From NCBI GenBank assembly GCA_031417555.1, contig JANOVV010000069.1:28658-92657 (forward strand): a DNA stretch of 64,000 bases, read 5' to 3'. Of this stretch, positions 44,901 through 51,374 are shown in pieces (positions within the stretch are counted from its first letter, which is position 1; each line of letters starts with the position of its first letter). The notes under the pieces are model-generated. The model did no database searches. It was not told the origin of the DNA and was given only the letters and a program-made list of their open reading frames with translations. The translations under genes and the position numbers were made by a program. The DNA is from JADKIH01 sp031417555 (GTDB taxonomy: Bacteria; Bacteroidota; Bacteroidia; AKYH767-A; 2013-40CM-41-45).

Positions 44901-47622
44901 GGTAATCTGGAACGAAGAGCATAGTGGTTACAGACAGGTATTTCAAAATGACATTCAGGCTCTTATTCCTTCCGAATTAGTTGATCGTCCGGGCGGTATT
45001 TTTGTTAGAGCTTCAGATCAGATATCAAATGAGGATCGTATATTATTTCAAACAGTAGCACGTATTAATATTTCCGACAATGGTGGAACCTTAGCTGACC
45101 ATATTAAACGTAAACCGCTTGCAAAGTTGGTGATCCCTTATTTCACACCGATACCCACGGATGAACCTATAACAACATCTATTCCTTTACCAAAAGATCT
45201 GATCTTTTTTAATGGGTTAGGAGGTTTCTCCTCTGATGGCAGCGAGTATGTTATAGTGATTGAAGATAAAAACAGGACACCGGTTCCCTGGTCAAATGTA
45301 ATTGCGAATCCTGATTTCGGAACTGTTATTACAGAAAGCGGAGCAGCATATACCTGGACTGAAAATGCACATGAAATACGGCTTACGCCCTGGAATAATG
45401 ATCCTGTAAGTGATTTAGGCGGAGAAGCTTTTTATCTAAGGGATGAAGAGAGCGGACATTTCTGGTCAACTACTCTTCTTCCTGCAGGAGGTCAATCACC
45501 TTACATTACACGTCACGGATTTGGCTATAGTATTTTTGAACATATTGAAGACGGAATTTATTCAGAAATGTTAGTGTATGTAGATATTGAATCAACTGTT
45601 AAATTCAATGTATTAAAAATACGAAATCAATCCGGCAGATCGCGTAAACTTTCCGCTACAGGCTATATAGAGTGGGTTCTTGGCAATAACAGAATGAAAA
45701 CCGCTATGTATATCCATACTGAAATTGATCCTGATAGTGGGGCACTTTTTGCAAAAAATCCATACAGTACTGAATTTCTCAACCGTGTGGCATTTTTTGA
45801 TGTTGATTATTTAAAAAAATCTTTTACTGCCGATCGTACTGAATTTATTGGTCGCAACGGTACATTGAAAAATCCAGATGGAATGTTGCGGCAAAAACTT
45901 TCCGGAAAAATAGGACTAGGATTAGATCCCTGTGCAGCCATTCAAGTTCCTTTTGATATAGCAGATGGTGAAGAACTGGAAATTTTTTTCAGACTTGGCT
46001 CAGGAAAAAATTCGCATGATGCAAGTGCAATTGCCCGACAATTCAGGGGAAGTGTTGCTGCACATGATTCATTTGAAAAAGTAAAAAACTTTTGGAAACA
46101 TACTGTTGGCGCTTTGCAGGTGGAAACTCCTGAACCAGCTATTAATATTATTACAAACGGATGGCTCACATACCAAACTCTTTCATCCCGGCTATGGGGG
46201 CGCAGTGGATTTTATCAATCAGGAGGAGCATTTGGGTTTAGGGATCAGTTACAGGATGTGTTGTCGCTACTTCATATTGTGCCACAGCTTGCGCGCGAAC
46301 AAATTTTGCTCTGTGCATCACGCCAATTTAAAGAAGGTGATGTACAGCATTGGTGGCATCCGCCAATCGGTCGAGGTGTTAGGACCCGTTGCTCAGATGA
46401 TTTTCTTTGGTTACCTTTTGCAACCTCTCTTTACATTTTACACACCGGAGACTACGGGGTGTTGGATGTATCCTCTACTTTTCTGGAGGGACGTCAATTA
46501 AACCCGGGAGAAGAATCTTATTATGATCTCCCTATTCAATCCCGTAAATCTGCTAACCTTTATGATCATTGTGTGCTAGCAATTAAACATGGATTCAATT
46601 ATGGTGAACATGGACTACCATTAATTGGTACAGGAGATTGGAATGATGGTTTTGATAAGGTAGGCAAAGATGGAAAAGGAGAAAGTGTATGGTTGGCATT
46701 TTTTCTTTATGAGATACTAACTAGATTTGCAGAAATTGCAAGTTTACGTAAAGATTCAACATTTGCTGATGAGTGTAAAAAACAAGCACAGCAATTAAAA
46801 GAAAACATTGATAAACATGCCTGGGACGGAGAGTGGTACAAGCGTGCTTGGTTCGATAATGGATCGCCGCTTGGATCTTCAGGTAATGAAGAATGTAAAA
46901 TTGATTCCATTTCCCAAAGTTGGTCCGTTTTATCAGGTGCAGGAGATGCCACACGTGCACATTCAGCCATGGAATCGGCATACAAAAAACTTATACAAAA
47001 AAATGTCGGCATCATTCAATTATTAGATCCACCATTCGACAAGTCTGAACAAAATCCGGGTTATATAAAAGGATATGTACCGGGAGTAAGGGAGAATGGC
47101 GGACAATACACACATGCTGCAATATGGATGATAATTGCTTTTGCCAAATTGGGCGATTACAAACGGGTTTGGGAATTACTGAACATGATCAATCCGGTTA
47201 ACCATGGCAAAACTTCCGATACAATTGCCATCTACAAAGTAGAACCATACGTTGTAGCGGCAGATGTTTATGCATGTGCGCCACATGCCGGGCGGGGTGG
47301 ATGGACATGGTACACTGGTTCTGCAGGATGGATGTATCGTCTAATTACAGAGTCCTTTCTTGGATTGCAACAGGAGGCAAACAAACTTAAAATAGTTCCA
47401 TGTACACCGCAGGAATGGGAATCATTTAAAATACATTACCGCTACAAAAATACTGTTTACCACATACTGGTTACACAAAAAAATAGTACGGAAGAAATGA
47501 TTGTAACTGTTGATGGATTGGTACAAGAAGATAATACGATTACTCTTGCTGATGATGGCATAGAACATAATGTTCAAATTGCATTTAATCGCGAAGAAAC
47601 AAAAGAATTACATCTGTCATAA
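38917..47622 (+). CDS. Cyclic beta-1,2-glucan-synthase-like giant enzyme (NdvB/Cgs family)
   Basis: At 2901 residues this has the full length of the Brucella/Rhizobium Cgs family. In order it has a helical N-terminus and membrane helices near 415-480. A glycosyltransferase domain at about 490-800 carries DADTQLPLG with Asp640 and Asp642. More membrane helices lie near 830-1000. A glycoamylase-like domain at about 1350-1570 carries SWSGSMFEYLMPLLV and SFMAHHQGMSLLSL. Two GH94 sandwich halves and a GH94 phosphorylase catalytic domain follow (GTGDWNDGFDKVG, Asp2574-Asp2577). Such enzymes build, cyclise and trim periplasmic glucan that protects against low osmolarity. The product here cannot be proven from sequence. 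It follows a P-type ATPase gene by 30 bp. Confidence 0.88.
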   Translation: MKLIPVAHELISNMRAIFQINNSDLNYLNEEPLRAELFSSYQMERFGKALAYTHKLSTKPAQDHLLKRLADNEIILHKVRKLITDSIKRKNQITPAAEWLIDNFYLIEEHIRNAKKHFPKDYSEDLPQLLDGASAGLTRIYDIVLQIISHSDGRIDIESLSSFVYAYQTVTNLKLGELWAIPIMLRLGLIENLRRVSARIAIDRVDRNLADYWATKMIETAEKDPKNLILIIADMARSNPPMVSAFVSELTRQLRGKGSDLAMSLNWIEQQLSESGLTSIELINAEVQKQAADQVSISNSIGSLRLLGAMDWRDFVEIHSIVEQTLREDNGGIYGSMDFSTRDRYRHVVEHISKKSKSSEHDVARIAIKLMHENANRNENDNRTSHVGYYLIGEGVIQTKKLAKMQVSFIERMRQVLQRYSFTLYLTFILIFTIAISAGILIRMHSDTNNGWLLLTIAFLLLLCASQLAISIVNFFSTLLVKPHLLPRMNFSNEIPPDCRTLVVTPVMLTNFEEIDNLVEALEVRFLANRRDNLHFGLLTDFTDASQETLPEDQAIVDFAQQRIEELNKKYGREKSDLFFLFHRPRHWNSQENAWMGYERKRGKLSELNSLLRGHSKERFSLIVGDQSIFPHIKYIITLDADTQLPLGTAWKLIGSMAHPLNRPWYSEKKKRVTKGYGILQPRITISLPEITGSLYTRMHGNEPGIDPYTRASSDVYQDLCAEGSFIGKGIYDIDIFKKVLDGKFSENGILSHDLLEGCYIRSGLLSDVQLFEKYPASYRADMKKNSRWVRGDWQIFSWFLPFVPGPGRHWYKNPISRLSRWKIFDNIRRSLIPAALTALILLGCIAMHSFIVWIIAVSGIIVVPIIITSIWDTIRKPKDVILTHHIKNSVRSILEIGIKTLFTIICLPYEAYSNLRAIARTLWRMLITRKKLLEWNPSANEEINNQTSLAASYSSMWFEPFLALVVFVYLVIYSPLNIIIIGPILFLWLIAPFVTWWISKPLAKQVSLLSEEQNIFLLKIARKTWSFFERFVGHEDNWLPPDNFQEHPVVLIAHRTSPTNIGLSLLANVSACDFGYITTKQLIDRTTKTISTLNKMERYKGHFFNWYDTETLNPLLPKYISTVDNGNLVGHLLVLRQGLMAIPHQKILDLKLFKGLRDTLLVLTDTLEEKNIGLLQQFKSDLEKAFSSDLVTHHEVKFYIEVLTKSFLPILEKLNNDPESETYWWKQMLNKQLEQVNEELQIFSPWFLLTSAPVKFMDFVSLNANSTLKELLITERQLQVEVELRQDANNTSIESEWLDLFQTSLATSIRKLEERITSIEYLAQQCNELAEMEWDFLYDKASNLFTIGYNVQEHHSDVSFYDLLASEARLCTFIGIAQGKLPEESWFALGRLLTNVDGNPILLSWSGSMFEYLMPLLVMPTYENTLLDQSCKGAVEWQIEYGKRTGLPWGISESGYNMINANSNYQYRAFGAPGLGLKRGLEEDSVIAPYASTLALMVSPEKACENLELLSEKGYEGRHGFYEAIDFTPSRLQRGQSSAIVYSFMAHHQGMSLLSLAYLLLDKPMQKLFEAEPRFKATLLLLQERIPKATTFFAHTTDITDINYAASGTETRIINTPDTSIPQVQLLSNGRYHVMVTNAGGGYSRWKDLAVTRWREDGTCDNWGTFCYIRDLNNETFWSNTHQPTLKKGEKYEAAFSHGHADFRTTNNDIETHTEIVVSPEDDIEMRRVRITNRSDIRRTIEVTSYAEVVLASAASDLIQPAFSNLFVQTEIIPRKHSILCTRRPRSAEEQPLWLFHLMTLQGKEAEEISYETDRMEFIGRGNTIANPQVMNKSGPLSGNQGSVLDPIVAIRYKITIEPEETVTIDMVIGIAETKEVCQSLINKCQDKHYKDRVFELAWTHSQVVLRQINASEADAQLYGRLASSILFMNSAFRADTSILINNRRGQSGLWGYSISGDLPILLLRIEKQTNMFLVKQLVQAHAYWRLKGLAVDLVIWNEEHSGYRQVFQNDIQALIPSELVDRPGGIFVRASDQISNEDRILFQTVARINISDNGGTLADHIKRKPLAKLVIPYFTPIPTDEPITTSIPLPKDLIFFNGLGGFSSDGSEYVIVIEDKNRTPVPWSNVIANPDFGTVITESGAAYTWTENAHEIRLTPWNNDPVSDLGGEAFYLRDEESGHFWSTTLLPAGGQSPYITRHGFGYSIFEHIEDGIYSEMLVYVDIESTVKFNVLKIRNQSGRSRKLSATGYIEWVLGNNRMKTAMYIHTEIDPDSGALFAKNPYSTEFLNRVAFFDVDYLKKSFTADRTEFIGRNGTLKNPDGMLRQKLSGKIGLGLDPCAAIQVPFDIADGEELEIFFRLGSGKNSHDASAIARQFRGSVAAHDSFEKVKNFWKHTVGALQVETPEPAINIITNGWLTYQTLSSRLWGRSGFYQSGGAFGFRDQLQDVLSLLHIVPQLAREQILLCASRQFKEGDVQHWWHPPIGRGVRTRCSDDFLWLPFATSLYILHTGDYGVLDVSSTFLEGRQLNPGEESYYDLPIQSRKSANLYDHCVLAIKHGFNYGEHGLPLIGTGDWNDGFDKVGKDGKGESVWLAFFLYEILTRFAEIASLRKDSTFADECKKQAQQLKENIDKHAWDGEWYKRAWFDNGSPLGSSGNEECKIDSISQSWSVLSGAGDATRAHSAMESAYKKLIQKNVGIIQLLDPPFDKSEQNPGYIKGYVPGVRENGGQYTHAAIWMIIAFAKLGDYKRVWELLNMINPVNHGKTSDTIAIYKVEPYVVAADVYACAPHAGRGGWTWYTGSAGWMYRLITESFLGLQQEANKLKIVPCTPQEWESFKIHYRYKNTVYHILVTQKNSTEEMIVTVDGLVQEDNTITLADDGIEHNVQIAFNREETKELHLS

Positions 47623-47789
47623 TATAAAAAGAAAAATTCATACACTTTTAGATAGTATAACATCTATTCCCGAATTTATTTTCAATACTATCACTAACCA
47701 CTACAATTAACGGATCCATCAGCGTTGTTGAAGTGTATTTTAAAAATTTATCAGCAATTATATTTGTTATGAACCAGACTCGCAAAACA

Positions 47790-47801
47790 TGATATTAATC
47801 A
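47790..47801. promoter_or_regulatory. CRP/FNR-like palindrome
   Basis: TGATATTAATCA fits TGAT-N4-ATCA. A second box lies 22 bp downstream centre to centre, about two helical turns, which suits paired dimers. Confidence 0.45.
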
Positions 47802-47811
47802 GCTTGTGTTC

Positions 47812-47823
47812 TGATTAAGATCA
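47812..47823. promoter_or_regulatory. CRP/FNR-like palindrome, tandem partner
   Basis: TGATTAAGATCA fits TGAT-N4-ATCA and pairs with the box at 47790. The nearest downstream gene is 445 bp away, so the target is unclear. Confidence 0.4.
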
Positions 47824-48186
47824 CAAGTCAAAAGAGTTTGTTAAACTATTTTTAGAAATGGATAAATTACAAGTAACTACTGGGCCACATGACGGAAGGC
47901 TACAACTATTAAAAGTAATCGAACTCTTCGTTGAGTAAAAAAAGTAGATTTATTGAAGAAAACTCCAACAATGACCACTTTTTATAAACCTCACGTTGAA
48001 ATTTAAAAGCTGAATTCGTTGAAAAGAATACTTCAAATTAAAACGAAATATTACTCGTAAAGCAAATAGCAATGAGTGATTAATGTAACGTATTTTTGGA
48101 ATTGTGTAACATTACCTTGAATAAAAAACTCACATTTGATTACTGAAAATTCAGGACACTTGTTGCAAAGAGAAAAAATTCAAGTA

Positions 48187-48198
48187 TGACCTAAATCA
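48187..48198. promoter_or_regulatory. CRP/FNR-like box upstream of HYC_CC_PP copy 3
   Basis: TGACCTAAATCA has one mismatch to TGAT-N4-ATCA. Its centre is 51.5 bases before the -7-like TACTATTG at 48244, the same offset as at 27093. Confidence 0.4.
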
Positions 48199-48243
48199 AA
48201 TGCTTCCCTGTCAATAATATTACTTAAAAAAATATTCTCATAG

Positions 48244-48251
48244 TACTATTG
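48244..48251 (+). promoter_or_regulatory. -7-like promoter element for HYC_CC_PP copy 3
   Basis: TACTATTG has one mismatch to TAnnTTTG and ends 17 bases before the ATG at 48269. It sits at the same distance from a CRP/FNR-like box as the element of copy 2. Confidence 0.35.
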
Positions 48252-48268
48252 ACAAAGAACTTAAAAAA

Positions 48269-48679
48269 ATGAAGAACAATCCATTCATAAAGCGAACAAT
48301 AGTTATTCTGCTCCTAATTAATTACTTTTTCGCAGCGAATGGGTTTGCTGTTGAAAGCCAATTTTGCTGTGGCAAACTGACTAGTATTAATATTTCAATG
48401 GGGAACGAAAGTAAATGCCCCATGTGTTCAAAGAATAAAAATTGTAAAAAAGGTTGTTGCAATTCAAAATTTGTTTTTCAAAAAATTAATGATTCACAAA
48501 AAAAAAGTGAGTTACTTAAATCAAATCAAACTAAGTTTGATATTTTAGTTATTTTAATTTCGGAATTTTTTCAAAGTACTATTGAAAATACCTCGGTTGA
48601 AAATATTTTAGCCTTCACTATTCCGCCTTTACTTACACATGAGTCGGTTTTTATTGTCAACCGGTCAATTCGTATTTAA
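48269..48679 (+). CDS. HYC_CC_PP family protein, copy 3
   Basis: The 136-residue product is a close paralogue of copy 2. It has the same length, the same signal segment (VILLLINYFFAANGFA), a Cys-rich part (SQFCCGKLTSINIS, SKCPMCSKNKNCKKGCCNSK) and the ending TIPPLLTHESVFIVNRSIRI. The flanks are also alike, so both arose from one duplicated segment now 21 kb apart. It precedes a group of small genes that includes CopZ, which supports a metal role for the family. Confidence 0.75.
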   Translation: MKNNPFIKRTIVILLLINYFFAANGFAVESQFCCGKLTSINISMGNESKCPMCSKNKNCKKGCCNSKFVFQKINDSQKKSELLKSNQTKFDILVILISEFFQSTIENTSVENILAFTIPPLLTHESVFIVNRSIRI

Positions 48680-48855
48680 TTTATTATTTTCTTTTTTGTA
48701 TCGTTGGCCCAATTGAATCAATGAAATCGATTGTTGCGAATTACTATAGCTGTTAGAGCAACCAATAATTCATTTGTACTTATTAATTTTTGATGACATA
48801 AAATAAGATTTTAGATAATAATAATTCAGTTCAAAATACAATTAAAATAAAAAAA

Positions 48856-49056
48856 ATGGAAAAAAATCAGAATGACAAACGAAGTCAGCAATCTGACAGC
48901 GAGTCAAATCTACAATCAACAAAGACAGATACTGATTCTCTTCAGGATGGATTGAACATTAACATTCAGGATACAGCGAAAGTGGAAGAAGAAACAACTT
49001 CTCAAAGAAGACCGCAATTCCGATTAAATGAAAATAATAAAAGAAGAAATTTCTAA
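48856..49056 (+). CDS. Small hydrophilic protein, unknown
   Basis: The 66-residue frame is polar and low in complexity (KRSQQSDSESNLQSTKTDTD, then SQRRPQFRLNENNKRRN). It has no signal peptide or known motif and is probably disordered. It is preceded by the A-rich leader typical of this genome (AATTAAAATAAAAAAAATGG) and followed after 23 bp by the CopZ gene. Its spacing with real neighbours makes it a plausible gene. Confidence 0.4.
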   Translation: MEKNQNDKRSQQSDSESNLQSTKTDTDSLQDGLNINIQDTAKVEEETTSQRRPQFRLNENNKRRNF

Positions 49057-49079
49057 ACTTGTTTGCTAATAATGACAAA

Positions 49080-49298
49080 ATGAAAAAAAACTATGAGTTA
49101 GAAGGAATGAGTTGTGGCGGCTGTGTGAGCAACGTAAAACGAGCATTGCTGGAAGTTCCGGATGTTACAGAAGCAGATGTGCAATTGCGTCCACCTCGTG
49201 CAGTTATTTCAATGAATAAATCCATTGATGTTGACGAATTGCAAGCACAACTTAATAAGGTGGGGCATTATACAATTAAAGAATTGATTTCATTATAG
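49080..49298 (+). CDS. copZ: Copper chaperone, HMA domain (CopZ-like)
   Basis: The 72-residue protein is a single heavy-metal-associated domain with the metal-binding loop GMSCGGCVSNVKRAL (Cys-x-x-Cys) and the usual beta-alpha-beta continuation EADVQLRPPRAVISM. It ends HYTIKELISL. CopZ-like proteins carry Cu(I) to ATPases or regulators. The open frame reaches a TTG at 49059, but the ATG at 49080 gives the normal start MKKNYELEGMSC. No copper ATPase (CPC type) is seen in the window, so its partner lies elsewhere. Confidence 0.85.
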   Translation: MKKNYELEGMSCGGCVSNVKRALLEVPDVTEADVQLRPPRAVISMNKSIDVDELQAQLNKVGHYTIKELISL

Positions 49299-49337
49299 CC
49301 AGTAATTTAAAAACTAAAATTATAAATCTAAATCACT

Positions 49338-49541
49338 ATGAAAAAGAAAGAAAGAAAAGCGTTAAAGAAAAAACTCCTCACTGCAATTAATAAGGTACTG
49401 AAGGATAATAAAGATGACCTGAAAAATAAAACCAAGAGAGCTATTAAAAAATCTATCAAACAAATTGTGAAGAAGACCGATAAAAAAAAGGAAAGCGTTT
49501 CTACAAAAAAGAAAAAAGTAGTTTTGAATACAGCTAAATAA
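49338..49541 (+). CDS. Lysine-rich small protein
   Basis: Of 67 residues, 26 are Lys (KKKERKALKKKLLTAINKVL, then KSIKQIVKKTDKKKESVSTK). It has the composition of histone-H1-like or nucleic-acid-binding tails, with helix-forming repeats. It could bind DNA or polyphosphate, but nothing specific can be seen. It lies between CopZ and a SHOCT-type gene, each spaced by about 40 bp. Confidence 0.45.
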   Translation: MKKKERKALKKKLLTAINKVLKDNKDDLKNKTKRAIKKSIKQIVKKTDKKKESVSTKKKKVVLNTAK

Positions 49542-49581
49542 ATAATAATAATTAATCAATTCACTCTTAAAAACAATAATT

Positions 49582-49803
49582 ATGTTCTACGAAGGTTATC
49601 ATTTCTGGGGAATGCACCTTTCATGGTGGTTTATTTGGGCAATACTATTTTTTTGGATTTTCGCAACACCTTATGATGTCCCCGGTCAACGAAAGAAAAA
49701 AGATTCTCCGCTTGACATTTTACAAAAGCGATTTGCTTCAGGGCAAATCACTAACGAAGAATATCATGATAAGAAAAAAATAATAGAAAATGATGCACGA
49801 TAA
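49582..49803 (+). CDS. SHOCT-domain membrane protein
   Basis: The 73-residue product has one membrane helix (LSWWFIWAILFFWIF). A short C-terminal SHOCT domain follows (DILQKRFASGQITNEEYHDK). Such proteins accompany copper and other membrane stress genes in Bacteroidota. The next small frame (49790) overlaps its 3' end by 14 bp. The role is unknown. Confidence 0.7.
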   Translation: MFYEGYHFWGMHLSWWFIWAILFFWIFATPYDVPGQRKKKDSPLDILQKRFASGQITNEEYHDKKKIIENDAR

Positions 49804-49900
49804 TTCATGGGGCTGGGGAATGGGTTATAGCATGTGGATTATTCCGCTTGCCATTGTTCTCATAGTTGTATTTGCTTTGAGATACAGACGAAAAAAATAA
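49790..49900 (+). CDS. Tiny Trp/Met-rich membrane protein overlapping the SHOCT gene
   Basis: The 36-residue frame reads MMHDNSWGWGMGYSMWIIPL, then a membrane helix and RRKK. The Met/His/Trp-rich, Gly-containing N-terminus resembles the start of SHOCT proteins in metal operons. The positive tail fits a single-pass protein. It overlaps the preceding gene by 14 bp in another frame and ends 20 bp before the NhaC-like gene. Confidence 0.5.
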   Translation: MMHDNSWGWGMGYSMWIIPLAIVLIVVFALRYRRKK

Positions 49901-49920
49901 ATATAAAACGGCAGTAAGAA

Positions 49921-51345
49921 ATGCAAAATGCCTGGCTTTCTATTTTACCTCCCTTAATTACCATTGCTTACGCAATTTGGTCTAAAAAGATTTTGCCTTC
50001 GCTTCTCTTGGGTTTATTAGTTGGAAGCTACATACTAAATCCTTCACTGATTGGAGGTGTTGAAACTGCAATAGAAAACATCATTAAAATATTATCTGAT
50101 AAAGATAATTTGCAAGTGTTGTTGTTCCTTTATTTATTCAGCGGCTTAATAACGCTGCTAAGAAAAGCAGGCGGCATCAGTGCATTTTCAACTTTAGCAG
50201 GCAAACATATTAAAAGTGAAAAAGGAGTTTTTTATATTTTATGGGCATTGATTCCGATTACTTTTATTGATTGCGCATTCAGGATTATTGGTGCAGGTTC
50301 AATTGTAAGTTCGCTTGCTGAAAAAAATAAAATTGCGAAGGAACGTCTTGCTTTTATGCTCAACAATACTGCAAGCCCTGTTGTTGAGTTAATTCCCATC
50401 GCTACCACTTTCGTGGGATTTAATATTGCAAATATCGGTCAGGGATTAAAAATTGCCGGAGTTCAAAATCAATCTGCTTACAGCACTTTACTTCATGCAA
50501 TTCCTTTTGAATTTTTTAGCATCGTGATTCTTATTATTACTTTTCTTTCCATCTATTTTCAATTTAAAAAACCTGCCGCAGAAAAAGAAAAGCATCATAC
50601 AAAAATGGAAATGTCTGATGGAATGAATATGGATATGAAAGACGAAAAGCCCGAAATTAAACCGCGGCTTTTTAACTTGATAATTCCAATGGTGGTAGTA
50701 ATCTTTTTGAGTTTCTTTTTCTTTTGGTATTTTGGAAAAGTCAAGGGTGGAGTGAACGGGTATATTTCATCTGTCATTGCAGCTACCGACCCTAACAAAG
50801 CAATGTTGGTGGCTTTATTTATTTCAATGTTGATTACGGGTGCCATTTATTTTTTCCAAAATTATTCACTGAAAAAAATGACCACAGATATAATTTCAGG
50901 AGGAAATGAACTCATGAATATTTTAGCAATTCTTATTGTAGCTTGGGCATTAGGTGCTGTTACGCAGGATTTACATTTAAGTGATTTCATTAAACTGCAA
51001 TTAGGTTCATTACCTGCATGGAGTATTCCTGTATCTCTTTTCATTGTGGCTTCTGCCGTCACATACTTTATAGGCGAAGGTTGGGCTGCATCTTCTTTAA
51101 TTATGCCTTTCGCTATTTCACTTGCAGTAGTCGCAGGTTCAGGAAATCCACTTTGTGTTGCAGCCGTAATCACAGGAGGAACATTTGGAGATACTACTTC
51201 ACCCGTTGCAGGAATGGCTAACATGTCATCGAGTATTGCTCATGCCGACCATACAAAATATTTAAAATATGCCAGTCCTTACAATTTTATTGCAGCAGGA
51301 ATAGCAGCAGTTTTATTTTTAATAGCAGGATATTTTTATAAATAA
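49921..51345 (+). CDS. NhaC family Na+/H+ antiporter with Met/His-rich loop
   Basis: The 474-residue protein has about eleven membrane helices and NhaC-type features (ITFIDCAFRIIGAGSIV, GEGWAASSLIMPFAISLAVV, GGTFGDTTSPVAGMANMSSS). It should exchange sodium for protons or transport an organic anion. A loop at about 220-245 (EKHHTKMEMSDGMNMDMKDE) is unusually rich in His and Met for this family, and suggests metal contact or control in this copper region. PEP synthase follows after 29 bp. Confidence 0.8.
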   Translation: MQNAWLSILPPLITIAYAIWSKKILPSLLLGLLVGSYILNPSLIGGVETAIENIIKILSDKDNLQVLLFLYLFSGLITLLRKAGGISAFSTLAGKHIKSEKGVFYILWALIPITFIDCAFRIIGAGSIVSSLAEKNKIAKERLAFMLNNTASPVVELIPIATTFVGFNIANIGQGLKIAGVQNQSAYSTLLHAIPFEFFSIVILIITFLSIYFQFKKPAAEKEKHHTKMEMSDGMNMDMKDEKPEIKPRLFNLIIPMVVVIFLSFFFFWYFGKVKGGVNGYISSVIAATDPNKAMLVALFISMLITGAIYFFQNYSLKKMTTDIISGGNELMNILAILIVAWALGAVTQDLHLSDFIKLQLGSLPAWSIPVSLFIVASAVTYFIGEGWAASSLIMPFAISLAVVAGSGNPLCVAAVITGGTFGDTTSPVAGMANMSSSIAHADHTKYLKYASPYNFIAAGIAAVLFLIAGYFYK

Positions 51346-51374
51346 TTATAGCAATTGCTCAAAGGAAATAAAAA

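Larger units (their letters stand above)
47623..48268. other. Long intergenic region with regulatory palindromes and decayed frames
   Basis: These 646 bases hold no convincing gene. They contain three CRP/FNR-like boxes (listed separately) and a 26-codon frame at 47858-47938 with GPHDGRLQ, which faintly recalls the GPHGG motif of the copper proteins. The last 170 bases resemble the promoter region of the HYC_CC_PP gene at 27174 (shared AATTGTGTAACA at the start). Confidence 0.5.
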
